A stretch of DNA of 22,310 nt from an uncultured Prevotellaceae bacterium (GTDB lineage Bacteria; Bacteroidota; Bacteroidia; Bacteroidales; Bacteroidaceae): positions 1 through 22,310 of the forward strand of contig OMXX01000060.1 of NCBI GenBank assembly GCA_900315105.1. The letters are read 5' to 3'. This document shows positions 7,923-14,958 of this stretch, one piece after another (position 1 is the first letter of the stretch; each line of letters opens with the position of its first letter). The position numbers and the translations under genes are program-made. The notes beneath the pieces are model-generated. The model had not been told where the DNA came from. It made no database searches and saw nothing but the letters and a program-made list of their open reading frames with translations.

Positions 7923-8216
7923 ATGAAAACAGTATTCATAACATACGATCAGGCACATCATGACGGAGTGGTAGAGGCATTGTCCTCTTCCCTCTGCCGT
8001 GGATATACACTTCTAACAGAGGTGGCAGGCAAGGGAAGCGTATCTGGCGACCCTCACCTTGGCTCACACGCATGGCCAGCAATGAACGAGGCTGTACTCA
8101 CAATATGCGATGACAGCAAGGTTGAGCCTCTCCTCACACGCCTAAAGAAACTTGACGCTGACAACCCTATGCTCGGTCTCAGGGCGTTCGTCTGGAACGT
8201 AGAGCAATCAATCTAA
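7923..8216 (+). CDS. PG0541-like transporter-associated P-II-like protein
   Basis: A 97-residue cytosolic protein with no signal or membrane segment. I recognise the Bacteroidetes family named after PG0541, found behind RND pump genes, with a predicted ferredoxin-like fold related to P-II signalling proteins. Visible are the opening strand MKTVFITYDQAH, a helix (DGVVEALSSSLCRGYTLL), the loop VAGKGSVSGDPHLGSHAWPAMNEAVLTICDD where P-II proteins have a flexible T-loop, and a second helix (VEPLLTRLKKLDADNP). It starts 3 bp after the RND gene, so the two are probably translationally coupled. A role in sensing a small ligand and tuning the pump is inferred from the fold and the position; nothing here proves it. 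Confidence 0.82.
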   Translation: MKTVFITYDQAHHDGVVEALSSSLCRGYTLLTEVAGKGSVSGDPHLGSHAWPAMNEAVLTICDDSKVEPLLTRLKKLDADNPMLGLRAFVWNVEQSI

Positions 8217-8226
8217 TTTAAATAAG

Positions 8227-8271
8227 AAAGTGAAAAATGAAGGACTCAAACAGACTTTCATTTTTCACTTT
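8227..8271. terminator. Probable terminator hairpin ending the efflux operon
   Basis: Bases 8227-8241 and 8257-8271 form a perfect 15-bp stem around a 15-nt loop, followed by TTCTTGTTTTT. The stem is A/T-rich and starts 10 bp after the stop of the P-II-like gene. It separates the efflux operon from the GH28 gene. Confidence 0.6.
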
Positions 8272-8306
8272 TCTTGTTTTTACGCGAACATCTAATAACA
8301 CGAAAT

Positions 8307-9683
8307 ATGAAGAAATCTACTATCCTAACCACACTCATTATATTTCTATTATCTCTTTCGTCTTCTGCAGCAAATAAACAGAAGCCACAAGCCGATTTAT
8401 GGCCTGACGGCACTCAGATTGAGGCTTGGTTCAAGGACACTTCGCACATTGATATTTCTAAACTTGGAAAACTGTATGTCCTTACCGACTACCGCATCTT
8501 TGCCGACGGACGCATACACACCTCCGAGATTCAGGCTCTCATAGACAAGGCTGCTGCAGAAGGTGGTGGTGTGATAGTAGTTCCCGAAGGAATATACATG
8601 ACTGGAGGGCTGCACTTTCGTCAAGGCACACACCTGCATATCCGCAAGGGCGGCATGCTCATGGGTTCTGACTTCATAGGCGACTATCCCCTCGGCAAGA
8701 CACGCATAGAGGGCGAAACCTGCACCTATTTCGGGGCTCTCATAAATGCCGACGGACTTGACGGCTTCACCATCTCAGGCGAAGGTACCATCGACGGCAA
8801 CGGATTAAGATATCATCAGCAGTTCTGGCTTCGTCGCACTTGGAACAAAAACTGTACAAACAAGGATGAACAGCGTCCCCGCCTCGTCTATATATCCAAC
8901 TGTAAGAATGTTCAGATTGAAGGAGTGAACCTCCAAAACTCAGCTTTCTGGACAAACCACATCTATAACTCCGAGAACGTGAAATTCCTCGGATGCAGGA
9001 TATACAGCCTTGGCAAACCCGACGATTCCAAAGGTCCTTCCACGGATGCCATAGACCTTGACGTGGTAAAAAACGTGTTGATAAAGAACTGCTATATGTC
9101 CGTAAATGATGATGCCGTGGCGATAAAGGGCGGCAAAGGTCCTTATGCCGATGCCTTCATGAAAGAATATCCTGGAGTGGAGATACCGTCTGAGAGTGTC
9201 GGAAATGGCGAGAATAGAAATATCATCATCGAAGATTGTGAGTATGGCTTCTGTCACGGATGCCTCACGTTAGGTTCTGAGTCCGTCTTTGACCATAACA
9301 TTATTCTCCGAAGGATAAAAATCTCCTCTCAGGCTAACAATCTGCTATGGTTAAAAATGCGTCCAGACACCCCTCAGCGCTACGAATACATTACCATAGA
9401 GAATATCACAGGTCCTGTTCGCAATTTTCTCCTCATAGCCCCTTGGAAGCAGTTCTATGACCTCAAGGGCAGGAAGGACACTCCCCTCTCCTATTCCGAC
9501 CACATCGTGATGCGCAACTGCGATTGCGAGTGTAACACCTTCTTCAATGTTCAGAAACAGGATGAAGTCTATCGACTCAGCAACTTCACCTTCGAGAACC
9601 TGAAGATAAAGGCAGAGAACAAGGAGTTTCATCCGGAGATTGTGGAAGGCTTCGAATACAAGCAATTGAATATTGAAAAATGA
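8307..9683 (+). CDS. Secreted glycoside hydrolase family 28 (polygalacturonase-type pectinase)
   Basis: 458 residues with a signal peptide (MKKSTILTTLIIFLLSLSSSAA), so exported, most likely to the periplasm. It is a right-handed beta-helix enzyme that hydrolyses galacturonic-acid linkages in pectin. The GH28 catalytic motifs are present in order: STDAIDLD (235-242), NDDAVAIK (257-264), CHGCLTLGSE (306-315) and LKMRP (339-343), giving the catalytic aspartates, the HG pair and the K/R site. The early segment DYRIFADGRIHTSEIQALIDKAAAEGGGVIVVPEGIY is the usual GH28 entry. ATG 8307 is preferred over an upstream TTG at 8274, which adds a leader without signal character. I see no clear -33/-7 promoter. 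No SusC/SusD or other pectin genes adjoin it, so it is not in an evident polysaccharide-utilisation locus. Endo versus exo action cannot be told. Confidence 0.92.
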   Translation: MKKSTILTTLIIFLLSLSSSAANKQKPQADLWPDGTQIEAWFKDTSHIDISKLGKLYVLTDYRIFADGRIHTSEIQALIDKAAAEGGGVIVVPEGIYMTGGLHFRQGTHLHIRKGGMLMGSDFIGDYPLGKTRIEGETCTYFGALINADGLDGFTISGEGTIDGNGLRYHQQFWLRRTWNKNCTNKDEQRPRLVYISNCKNVQIEGVNLQNSAFWTNHIYNSENVKFLGCRIYSLGKPDDSKGPSTDAIDLDVVKNVLIKNCYMSVNDDAVAIKGGKGPYADAFMKEYPGVEIPSESVGNGENRNIIIEDCEYGFCHGCLTLGSESVFDHNIILRRIKISSQANNLLWLKMRPDTPQRYEYITIENITGPVRNFLLIAPWKQFYDLKGRKDTPLSYSDHIVMRNCDCECNTFFNVQKQDEVYRLSNFTFENLKIKAENKEFHPEIVEGFEYKQLNIEK

Positions 9684-9840
9684 AGAATAAGAATAGCAAT
9701 TACATATAATTTTGATAGTAAAACGACAACTTCCACAAATATCTTTAGCGAAATAATATAAGCTGCCAATTGAAAAAAGTAAGAAGCAACAGACAATATG
9801 TCTAAAAAATATTTGCAGAACAACATTTTTATATGATAAA
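9684..9840. other. A/T-rich gap after the GH28 gene
   Basis: A/T-rich spacer with no credible gene and no strong hairpin. The organised part of this 335-bp intergenic region is the promoter with palindromes at 9841-9873. The rest (about 9880-10018) would be a leader of roughly 140 nt in which I see no known riboswitch or small coding sequence. Confidence 0.4.
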
Positions 9841-9873
9841 ATTTGCGCAAATGAAGAATTCTTCATAACTTTG
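9841..9873 (+). promoter_or_regulatory. Promoter with two perfect palindromes, ahead of the TPR/haem-propeller pair
   Basis: The -33 TTG at 9843-9845 and the -7 TAACTTTG at 9866-9873 are 20 bp apart. A perfect 12-bp palindrome ATTTGCGCAAAT (9841-9852) covers the -33 box. A perfect 16-bp palindrome ATGAAGAATTCTTCAT (9851-9866) fills the spacer and touches the first base of the -7 box. Dimeric regulators often bind such sites, so this looks like a repressor operator. The regulator is unknown. Confidence 0.7.
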
Positions 9874-10018
9874 CAATACACATCCCACAAGACCTGTGCA
9901 TATTGTGTAAACGATTTCTTGTTTGTACGACATTGCTATTACGCAGTTTTGTCAAAGAAAATAGAGTGACATCAAGAACTTTCCATGTAGAATCATTATT
10001 ATAACAACCTATACTAAA

Positions 10019-10945
10019 GTGATACGTATAAATAAACTATTCAAATACTGCCTACTCGCTATAATGCCATTAGTATGGACAAGTTGCCACAAAACTTCCC
10101 CTGCAGAAATGGCAAGAGATTTAGCAATTAGCATAGATAATGCCGCAGCAGAAGAAGATTGGGATCGTGTCATAGAACTCACGGTCAACTGCTGGGGAGA
10201 TGATTTTCAAACATATTATCGTAATTTGGCATTTGCTCACAAAGGGTTATTGGCTGACAGTCTGATGCACCATTACACACCTTTTGAAAATGCGTTATTC
10301 TACCCAATTAAAGACAAGAGTAGCGCTTTCACCACTACCGCTGCAGGAGAAGTATGGTGGTATCTTGGTGACCTTACCATGGCAGAACATGCTACTATCA
10401 TTGGTATGATTGGTACTCCAGAGCATAAGGATGCTCGCCACCTAAAACGACTCTACCAAATAAATATGGCCTCGGGCAATGAAAAGGCTGCCGCAAAATA
10501 TAGACGCATACTTGAAGCAGACGGAGAAGACGTACCAACAGATATCGTTCCCCAGAACGCTTGCCATCATTCCGACACTCTCAGACTCGGGCCACAATAC
10601 GATTTGATGCTCCGCTCTATCCTGGACCAGAATCCCGACAACAAAATAGCGCTCGAATATCTTCTTTGCCTCGATCTACTTCTAAAGGATCTTACATCAT
10701 TCAGAGAGGATATTACACGTTACGGTCTTCCAAACAAAAGCGTGCTTTTTCAAGAGGGTATTCTGATTGTAATGATGAATCACCCAAAACTGCGAACAGA
10801 ATGGAAAGACTATGTTGATGAATGGACTTACCAGAGTTTTGTACGATTCACACAAATCATGCAAGATCCTACCAGAAGGGCTCAGATTCACCATTTCCGA
10901 AATACCTATTGGTACTATTATAAGTATATACAAAGAAACGTATGA
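10019..10945 (+). CDS. TPR-like lipoprotein resembling the C-terminal part of DUF6057 proteins
   Basis: 308 residues. The GTG start is chosen because it opens a lipoprotein signal (IRINKLFKYCLLAIMPLVWTSC, Cys23) and no ATG precedes it in frame before a stop. The mature part is made of paired helices like tetratricopeptide repeats: EEDWDRVIELTVNCWGDD, AGEVWWYLGDLTMAEHATIIGM, ARHLKRLYQINMASGNEKAAAKYRRIL, LRSILDQNPDNKIALEYLLCLDLLLKD. This order, and the AEHATIIGM and NPDNKIALEYLL stretches, resemble the soluble C-terminal half of the Bacteroidetes DUF6057 family as I remember it. The polytopic N-terminal half usual there is absent, replaced by a lipid anchor. Its TGA overlaps the ATG of the next gene (ATGA), so the two are coupled. 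Function unknown; probably a scaffold for the partner protein. Confidence 0.75.
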   Translation: MIRINKLFKYCLLAIMPLVWTSCHKTSPAEMARDLAISIDNAAAEEDWDRVIELTVNCWGDDFQTYYRNLAFAHKGLLADSLMHHYTPFENALFYPIKDKSSAFTTTAAGEVWWYLGDLTMAEHATIIGMIGTPEHKDARHLKRLYQINMASGNEKAAAKYRRILEADGEDVPTDIVPQNACHHSDTLRLGPQYDLMLRSILDQNPDNKIALEYLLCLDLLLKDLTSFREDITRYGLPNKSVLFQEGILIVMMNHPKLRTEWKDYVDEWTYQSFVRFTQIMQDPTRRAQIHHFRNTYWYYYKYIQRNV

Positions 10946-12408
10946 AAAAAACAAAATACCTCTATGGATGCCTACTCGCGTTCATCTACAGTTGTGCCAA
11001 CACCCCACATGATATTACCAAGACCAGCGATACGCTTGAAATATACCCTGAATATGATAACATCTCTATACCGTGCAACATTGCACCACTCAATTTCCTT
11101 GTGAGGAATGATGGTGTTGAGGCGGTACAAGCAGAAGTGGAAGGAATAAGCCTGCTAAACGAAGGCAACAAGGTACAATGGGATCAGGCAGCATGGAAGC
11201 AGTTGATAAGCAAACACGTTGGCGATACTCTCAACGTCCAAGTAACAGCCTGCATAAACGGGAAATGGTTACAGTTTGACGATCTAAAGTGGTATATATC
11301 GCCTGATAGCGTGGATTCATATATTACCTATCGACTTATCGAACCAGGCTACGAGATTTGGCATGAAGTTGAGATTGAAGAACGATGCATAGAATCATTC
11401 GATACACGTACATTGGCCGATGGCAAACAGTTAGGTAATAGATGCATGAACTGCCATACACATGGTGGTAACGAAGGGCAATATAGCTATTTCTATATAA
11501 GAGGCGACAAGGGCGGTACTTTTGTCAACAGAAATAACAAGTTCGAGAAATTTGCGCTCAACACAAATAAGACAAATGGCAGCACCGTCTATGGAGGCTG
11601 GCATCCAACAGGGCGTTATGGGGTTTTCAGTACAAACCTCATCATACCCGCATTCCATTCCGATCCTGCAAACAGGCTAGAAGTTTATGACACCCGTTCT
11701 GATCTCTGCATTGCCGATTTCGAAACACAGAGAATGATTACTTCTCCATTGGTCAGCCAAACAGACAACACTTTGGAAACATTCCCAACCTTCTCGGCAG
11801 ATGGCAAAACCATATATTACTGTTCTGCCCCTAATCCCTGTGGCGATACAATCCCTAAGCCTGAGGATATGCAGAATTTAGTAAAACAGATTCACTACAG
11901 TCTGAAACGTATCAGCTTTGACGAAGCAAATGGTCGTTTTGTGGGACCTATCGAAACAGTAGTAGCAGCCACCGATAGTTCATCTATACATTTTCCACGA
12001 TTTTCGCCCGATGGACTATGGCTCACCTATTGTGAAAACAAATATGGAACTTTCCCAATATGGCACATGGATACTCGCATTATCCTGACACCGGCCCAAC
12101 AGCCAACAACCATTATAGATAGAACAAAGATACATGGAACATATCACACATGGAGCCACAACTCAAAATGGATTGTCTTTGCCAGCAAAGAATACGACAC
12201 ACAATATAGCCGAGTATATCTGGTACACGTAAACTCAGATGGTACTCTCTCAAAACCGCTTGTTCTGCCACAAGCCGATCCAAGCCACGACGATATGTAT
12301 CTAAAATCGTACAACATCCCAGATCTCTCCATGCATCCTATGCCCTTTGATCACAATAGGGTGAAAGAATTGCTCGAACAAACAGATGCAATCCAATTCT
12401 CCGAATAA
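10942..12408 (+). CDS. PD40/TolB-type beta-propeller lipoprotein with a c-type haem motif
   Basis: 488 residues. Lipoprotein signal MKKTKYLYGCLLAFIYSC (Cys18). An N-terminal beta-sandwich-like region (about 30-120) is followed by RCMNCHTHGGN, a CxxCH c-haem site (Cys168, Cys171, His172), then propeller blades with WD40-like TolB phrases: VYGGWHPTGRYGVFS, FPTFSADGKTIYYCSA, HFPRFSPDGLWLTYCE and YHTWSHNSKWIVFASK. In the Bacteroidetes family I recall, this haem site just before the PD40 propeller is conserved and the gene travels with DUF6057-type genes, as here. Haem attachment would need a c-type cytochrome maturation system, which is not in the window. It should be membrane-anchored facing the periplasm or the surface. 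Electron transfer, haem or ligand sensing are all possible; none is shown. It overlaps the upstream gene by 4 bp. Confidence 0.8.
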   Translation: MKKTKYLYGCLLAFIYSCANTPHDITKTSDTLEIYPEYDNISIPCNIAPLNFLVRNDGVEAVQAEVEGISLLNEGNKVQWDQAAWKQLISKHVGDTLNVQVTACINGKWLQFDDLKWYISPDSVDSYITYRLIEPGYEIWHEVEIEERCIESFDTRTLADGKQLGNRCMNCHTHGGNEGQYSYFYIRGDKGGTFVNRNNKFEKFALNTNKTNGSTVYGGWHPTGRYGVFSTNLIIPAFHSDPANRLEVYDTRSDLCIADFETQRMITSPLVSQTDNTLETFPTFSADGKTIYYCSAPNPCGDTIPKPEDMQNLVKQIHYSLKRISFDEANGRFVGPIETVVAATDSSSIHFPRFSPDGLWLTYCENKYGTFPIWHMDTRIILTPAQQPTTIIDRTKIHGTYHTWSHNSKWIVFASKEYDTQYSRVYLVHVNSDGTLSKPLVLPQADPSHDDMYLKSYNIPDLSMHPMPFDHNRVKELLEQTDAIQFSE

Positions 12409-12471
12409 TATAGAACGGAAAACTTTGGACAATACCAATATTACAATGATTAATAGGACTTTCACTCCTTA

Positions 12472-12497
12472 TTATTATATCGGTTTATTATATCGGT
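12472..12497. repeat. Perfect 13-bp tandem duplication in the intergenic spacer
   Basis: TTATTATATCGGT occurs twice in a row at 12472-12484 and 12485-12497. The pair is enclosed by a short inverted repeat, ATAGGAC at 12453-12459 and GTCCTAT at 12498-12504. It is A/T-rich and non-coding, and lies next to the 19-bp hairpin at 12508. Confidence 0.8.
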
Positions 12498-12507
12498 GTC
12501 CTATAAT

Positions 12508-12553
12508 GAAGTGAACCCCGAAAGTTAGACAGAAAACTTTCGGGGTTCACTTC
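12508..12553. repeat. Perfect 19-bp hairpin resembling joined IS3-type ends; possible bidirectional terminator
   Basis: Bases 12508-12526 and 12535-12553 are perfectly complementary over 19 bp around the 8-nt loop AGACAGAA. The arm reads GTGAACCCCGAAAGTTAGAC into the loop, which resembles terminal inverted repeats of IS3-family (IS150-like) elements. No transposase is present. It stands between two genes that converge (stops at 12408 and 12604), so it could act as a terminator both ways, but no T-run follows the stem. A remnant or mini-element derived from an IS is one reading; a terminator is the other. Confidence 0.75.
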
Positions 12554-12603
12554 AAATCTGCACACAAACTTTCAACCTTGCCCTTTTACGGAAGAAGGAG
12601 CTT

Positions 12604-14787
12604 TTACAACCTAGTCACAGCCCTCACTCCTTTCACGCCTCTAAGTTTCTTTATCAGAGCTTCCAAACGATGGGTATCGTCAATCTGAACCGTGAGGTTT
12701 CCTGAGAAAAGACCATCATCGGAATTGATGGAAATGCTTCTCAAAAGCAGTTTTTCCTCCTTTGAGATGATACTGGTGATATTGTTCACAATGCCAAGGT
12801 CATCATTTCCCACAACACGGAGCGTCACGCTATACTGCGTCTGTCCCTTGCCACTCCACCTTGCCTTCACAATTCGATAGCCGAAGCGTGATTTCAGGTC
12901 ATTAGCGTTAGGACAATTCTGATGATGAATCTTGATACCTCCGTTCACCGTCACAAAACCGAAGATAGGGTCTCCATAGATAGGCTGACAGCAACGGGCA
13001 AGCGTGTAGTCAATGCCCTTCATGCCCTGGTCGATGACAAGCGTATCGTCGGTTGTCTGAGGCACATGCTTCGTATCGGGCAGCAACTGGAACTCCTCAG
13101 CAGAACGCGCGGGAACAGCCGTTGCCTGCGGATTCTCCTCGTGCTGCTTCATATCGATGTAACGCTCTATCACGGTGTTCATGTCGAGAGTCTCATCCAC
13201 GATGTCCTTGTAGAAATCTGCCGTTTCCTTATAGCCCATCTTCTTTACAAGACGCATGAGGATGCTCTCGTCGATATCGATTTTCCTGTTGCGGAACTTA
13301 CGTTCAATGAGCTCCTTGGCATAGACTCCCGTGCTCATCTGAGTTTCACGCAAAGCCTGACGCACCTTCGCCTTTCCTCGCGATGTCTTGACGATATTGA
13401 GCCATTCCTGCTTCGGATACTGCTTGGTGCTCGTCAGAATCTCCACGGTATCACCGCTCGAAAGCTGTTCGCGCAGAGTCACGTTCCTGCCGTTTATCTT
13501 CGCACCTACGCAATGGCTTCCTATGTTACTATGGATATGATATGCGAAATCGAGAACCGTAGCGCCCTTAGGGAATTTGAGTATGTCGCCCTTTGGAGAG
13601 AACACATACACCTCCTGATCATAGAGATCCATACGGAACTGATCCATGACCTGAAGATCATCGCCGGCCTCAAGAGCCGCGCGGATGCTTGCAAGCCAAG
13701 ACTCCATACCGCCCTCGCTACTCTTCACGCCCTTGTAGCGCCAGTGGGCGGCAAGTCCGTGCTCCGCAATCTCATCCATTCGCTCCGTGCGAATCTGCAC
13801 CTCAACCCATTTCTTCTCAGGACCGAGAACCGTGATGTGGAGACTCTCGTAGCCGTTGGTCTTAGGCACGCTGAGCCAGTCGCGCAGGCGCTTAGGGTTA
13901 GGCTGATACATATCCGTCACGATGCTGTAAACCTGCCAGCATTCCATCTTCTCACGCTCAGGGGCAGAGTCAAGAATGATACGGATAGCGAAGAGGTCAT
14001 AAACGCCCTCGAAGGCGCATTTCTGCTTCTTCATCTTCTGCCAGATGGAGTGGATGCTCTTCGTGCGCCCCTTGATATGGAACTTCAGTCCTGCCTCCTC
14101 CAGTTTCTTCTGCACAGGACCTATGAAATCCACGATATACTTGTCGCGTGAAGCCTTTGTCTCATTCAGTTTCTCCTTGATATGGTAATAAGCGTCGTGC
14201 TCAAGATATTTCAGCGAAAGGTCCTCAAGTTCGCTCTTGAGTTTATACAAGCCCAGCTTATGAGCCAAAGGAGCATAGAGATAGCTTGCCTCCTCCGCAA
14301 CGCGATGACGCGCCTCCTCGTTTATGGTGTCACGAAGTTCTCGCATCATATTCACACGATCGGCAATCATGATGAGTATGACGCGCATATCCTCTGCAAA
14401 CGAAACAATAAGGTTACGGAAGTTCTCTGTCTCAATCACAGGGGTCTTCTCATAGAGATGATAAAGGCGCACCAATCCCTTGATGATAGTCGCAACGCCA
14501 TCACCAAAGTCATTACGCACCTCCTCCATGGTGGTATAACCATTAATGACACTATTGTAGAGTATGATAGCGATAACGCCATCACGACGCAGACCTATCT
14601 CGTCAACAGCGATGAGAGCCGTCTGCAACGCCATTACAATGGGATTAAAGCCGAATACATCAAACTTGATCTGCTTATCATTTATAGCCTGACCAAGTAT
14701 ATTCTGTATCTTGGCTTCATCACCAGGGAGGAGAGAGTCACCGATCTTACTCTTTAATTCCGAACGTAGTATGCTGATTCTCTCCAT
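12604..14787 (-). CDS. Long RelA/SpoT homologue: (p)ppGpp synthetase with degenerate HD hydrolase domain
   Basis: 727 residues. Makes the alarmone (p)ppGpp from ATP and GDP/GTP. Order: HD-like domain (about 25-170), synthetase (about 230-352), TGS (about 392-455), helical linker, zinc-finger/CC region (DYTLARCCQPIYGDP, Cys599, Cys600, Cys625) and ACT (about 652-727). Synthetase motifs are intact: GRTKSIHS (240-247), YDLFAIRI with Asp264, NGYESLH (311-317), VEVQIRT with Glu329. The RXKD/EXDD position reads RLRD (300-303), the basic type seen in bifunctional enzymes. The hydrolase site is lost: the usual HPxxVA His is Asn48, HDxxED reads YNSVIN (77-82), and the Asn of ADRLHNMR is Met147, although Asp143 remains. 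It therefore looks synthesis-only, and a second enzyme must degrade the product. The start lies 25 bp after a 39-bp GC-rich element. It probably follows the DUF1573 gene in one operon. Confidence 0.92.
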   Translation of the reverse strand: MERISILRSELKSKIGDSLLPGDEAKIQNILGQAINDKQIKFDVFGFNPIVMALQTALIAVDEIGLRRDGVIAIILYNSVINGYTTMEEVRNDFGDGVATIIKGLVRLYHLYEKTPVIETENFRNLIVSFAEDMRVILIMIADRVNMMRELRDTINEEARHRVAEEASYLYAPLAHKLGLYKLKSELEDLSLKYLEHDAYYHIKEKLNETKASRDKYIVDFIGPVQKKLEEAGLKFHIKGRTKSIHSIWQKMKKQKCAFEGVYDLFAIRIILDSAPEREKMECWQVYSIVTDMYQPNPKRLRDWLSVPKTNGYESLHITVLGPEKKWVEVQIRTERMDEIAEHGLAAHWRYKGVKSSEGGMESWLASIRAALEAGDDLQVMDQFRMDLYDQEVYVFSPKGDILKFPKGATVLDFAYHIHSNIGSHCVGAKINGRNVTLREQLSSGDTVEILTSTKQYPKQEWLNIVKTSRGKAKVRQALRETQMSTGVYAKELIERKFRNRKIDIDESILMRLVKKMGYKETADFYKDIVDETLDMNTVIERYIDMKQHEENPQATAVPARSAEEFQLLPDTKHVPQTTDDTLVIDQGMKGIDYTLARCCQPIYGDPIFGFVTVNGGIKIHHQNCPNANDLKSRFGYRIVKARWSGKGQTQYSVTLRVVGNDDLGIVNNITSIISKEEKLLLRSISINSDDGLFSGNLTVQIDDTHRLEALIKKLRGVKGVRAVTRL

Positions 14788-14812
14788 AGTATTATAAAGC
14801 TAATAAAAAAAC

Positions 14813-14851
14813 GGCCTCTCCCCCCGCCCTCCCCCGTAGGGAGGGAGCCGG
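14813..14851 (-). repeat. 39-bp GC-rich element just upstream of the RSH start
   Basis: Reading plus strand it begins GGCCTCTCCCCCCGCCCTC and ends GGGAGCCGG. It matches the left copy at 4562-4600 at 38 of 39 positions and the reverse complement of the right copy at 37 of 39. On the coding strand of the RSH gene its GGCC end faces the start codon, 25 bp away, in the same arrangement as at the RND and sensor-kinase genes. Confidence 0.9.
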
Positions 14852-14896
14852 AAGGCAAAAGGCTTGTTTTTATTTTTTTAATTAAAAATACTAACT

Positions 14897-14958
14897 ACTC
14901 CCCCTGGAGGGGGTGAGGGGGGTGGAGCCTTCCCTTTGGGAAGGACGGGTTAGGCTCC
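14897..14958. repeat. Second type of GC-rich hairpin repeat at the 3' end of the DUF1573 gene
   Basis: A run with CCCCC/GGGGG pairing (about 14900-14913), a perfect 7-bp hairpin CCTTCCC-TTT-GGGAAGG at 14928-14944, and an outer pair GGAGCC (14924-14929)/GGCTCC (14953-14958). The element touches the stop codon of the DUF1573 gene. GC-rich palindromes of this flavour are common between Bacteroidetes genes. It may stabilise the 3' end of, or partly terminate, the DUF1573 message before the RSH gene. Confidence 0.65.

Noticed and set aside
8227..8271. The 15-bp hairpin as a riboswitch or attenuator for the GH28 gene
   Set aside because: It is a simple A/T-rich stem with no conserved riboswitch features and lies just after the previous stop codon; a terminator is the plainer reading.
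9351..9890. A 179-codon minus-strand frame over the 3' end of the GH28 gene and the following gap
   Set aside because: It overlaps the plus-strand promoter at 9843-9873 and the coding end of a clear GH28 gene, and its residues have no family character.
12922..14151. A 409-codon open frame on the plus strand inside the RSH gene
   Set aside because: It is fully antisense to a gene with intact RSH motifs, has no promoter or signal, and its composition (many His, Leu, Arg) is what the complement of a well-biased coding gene gives.
14182..14757. A 191-codon plus-strand frame antisense to the HD region of the RSH gene
   Set aside because: Entirely within the opposite strand of a convincing gene, with no recognisable family and no promoter.
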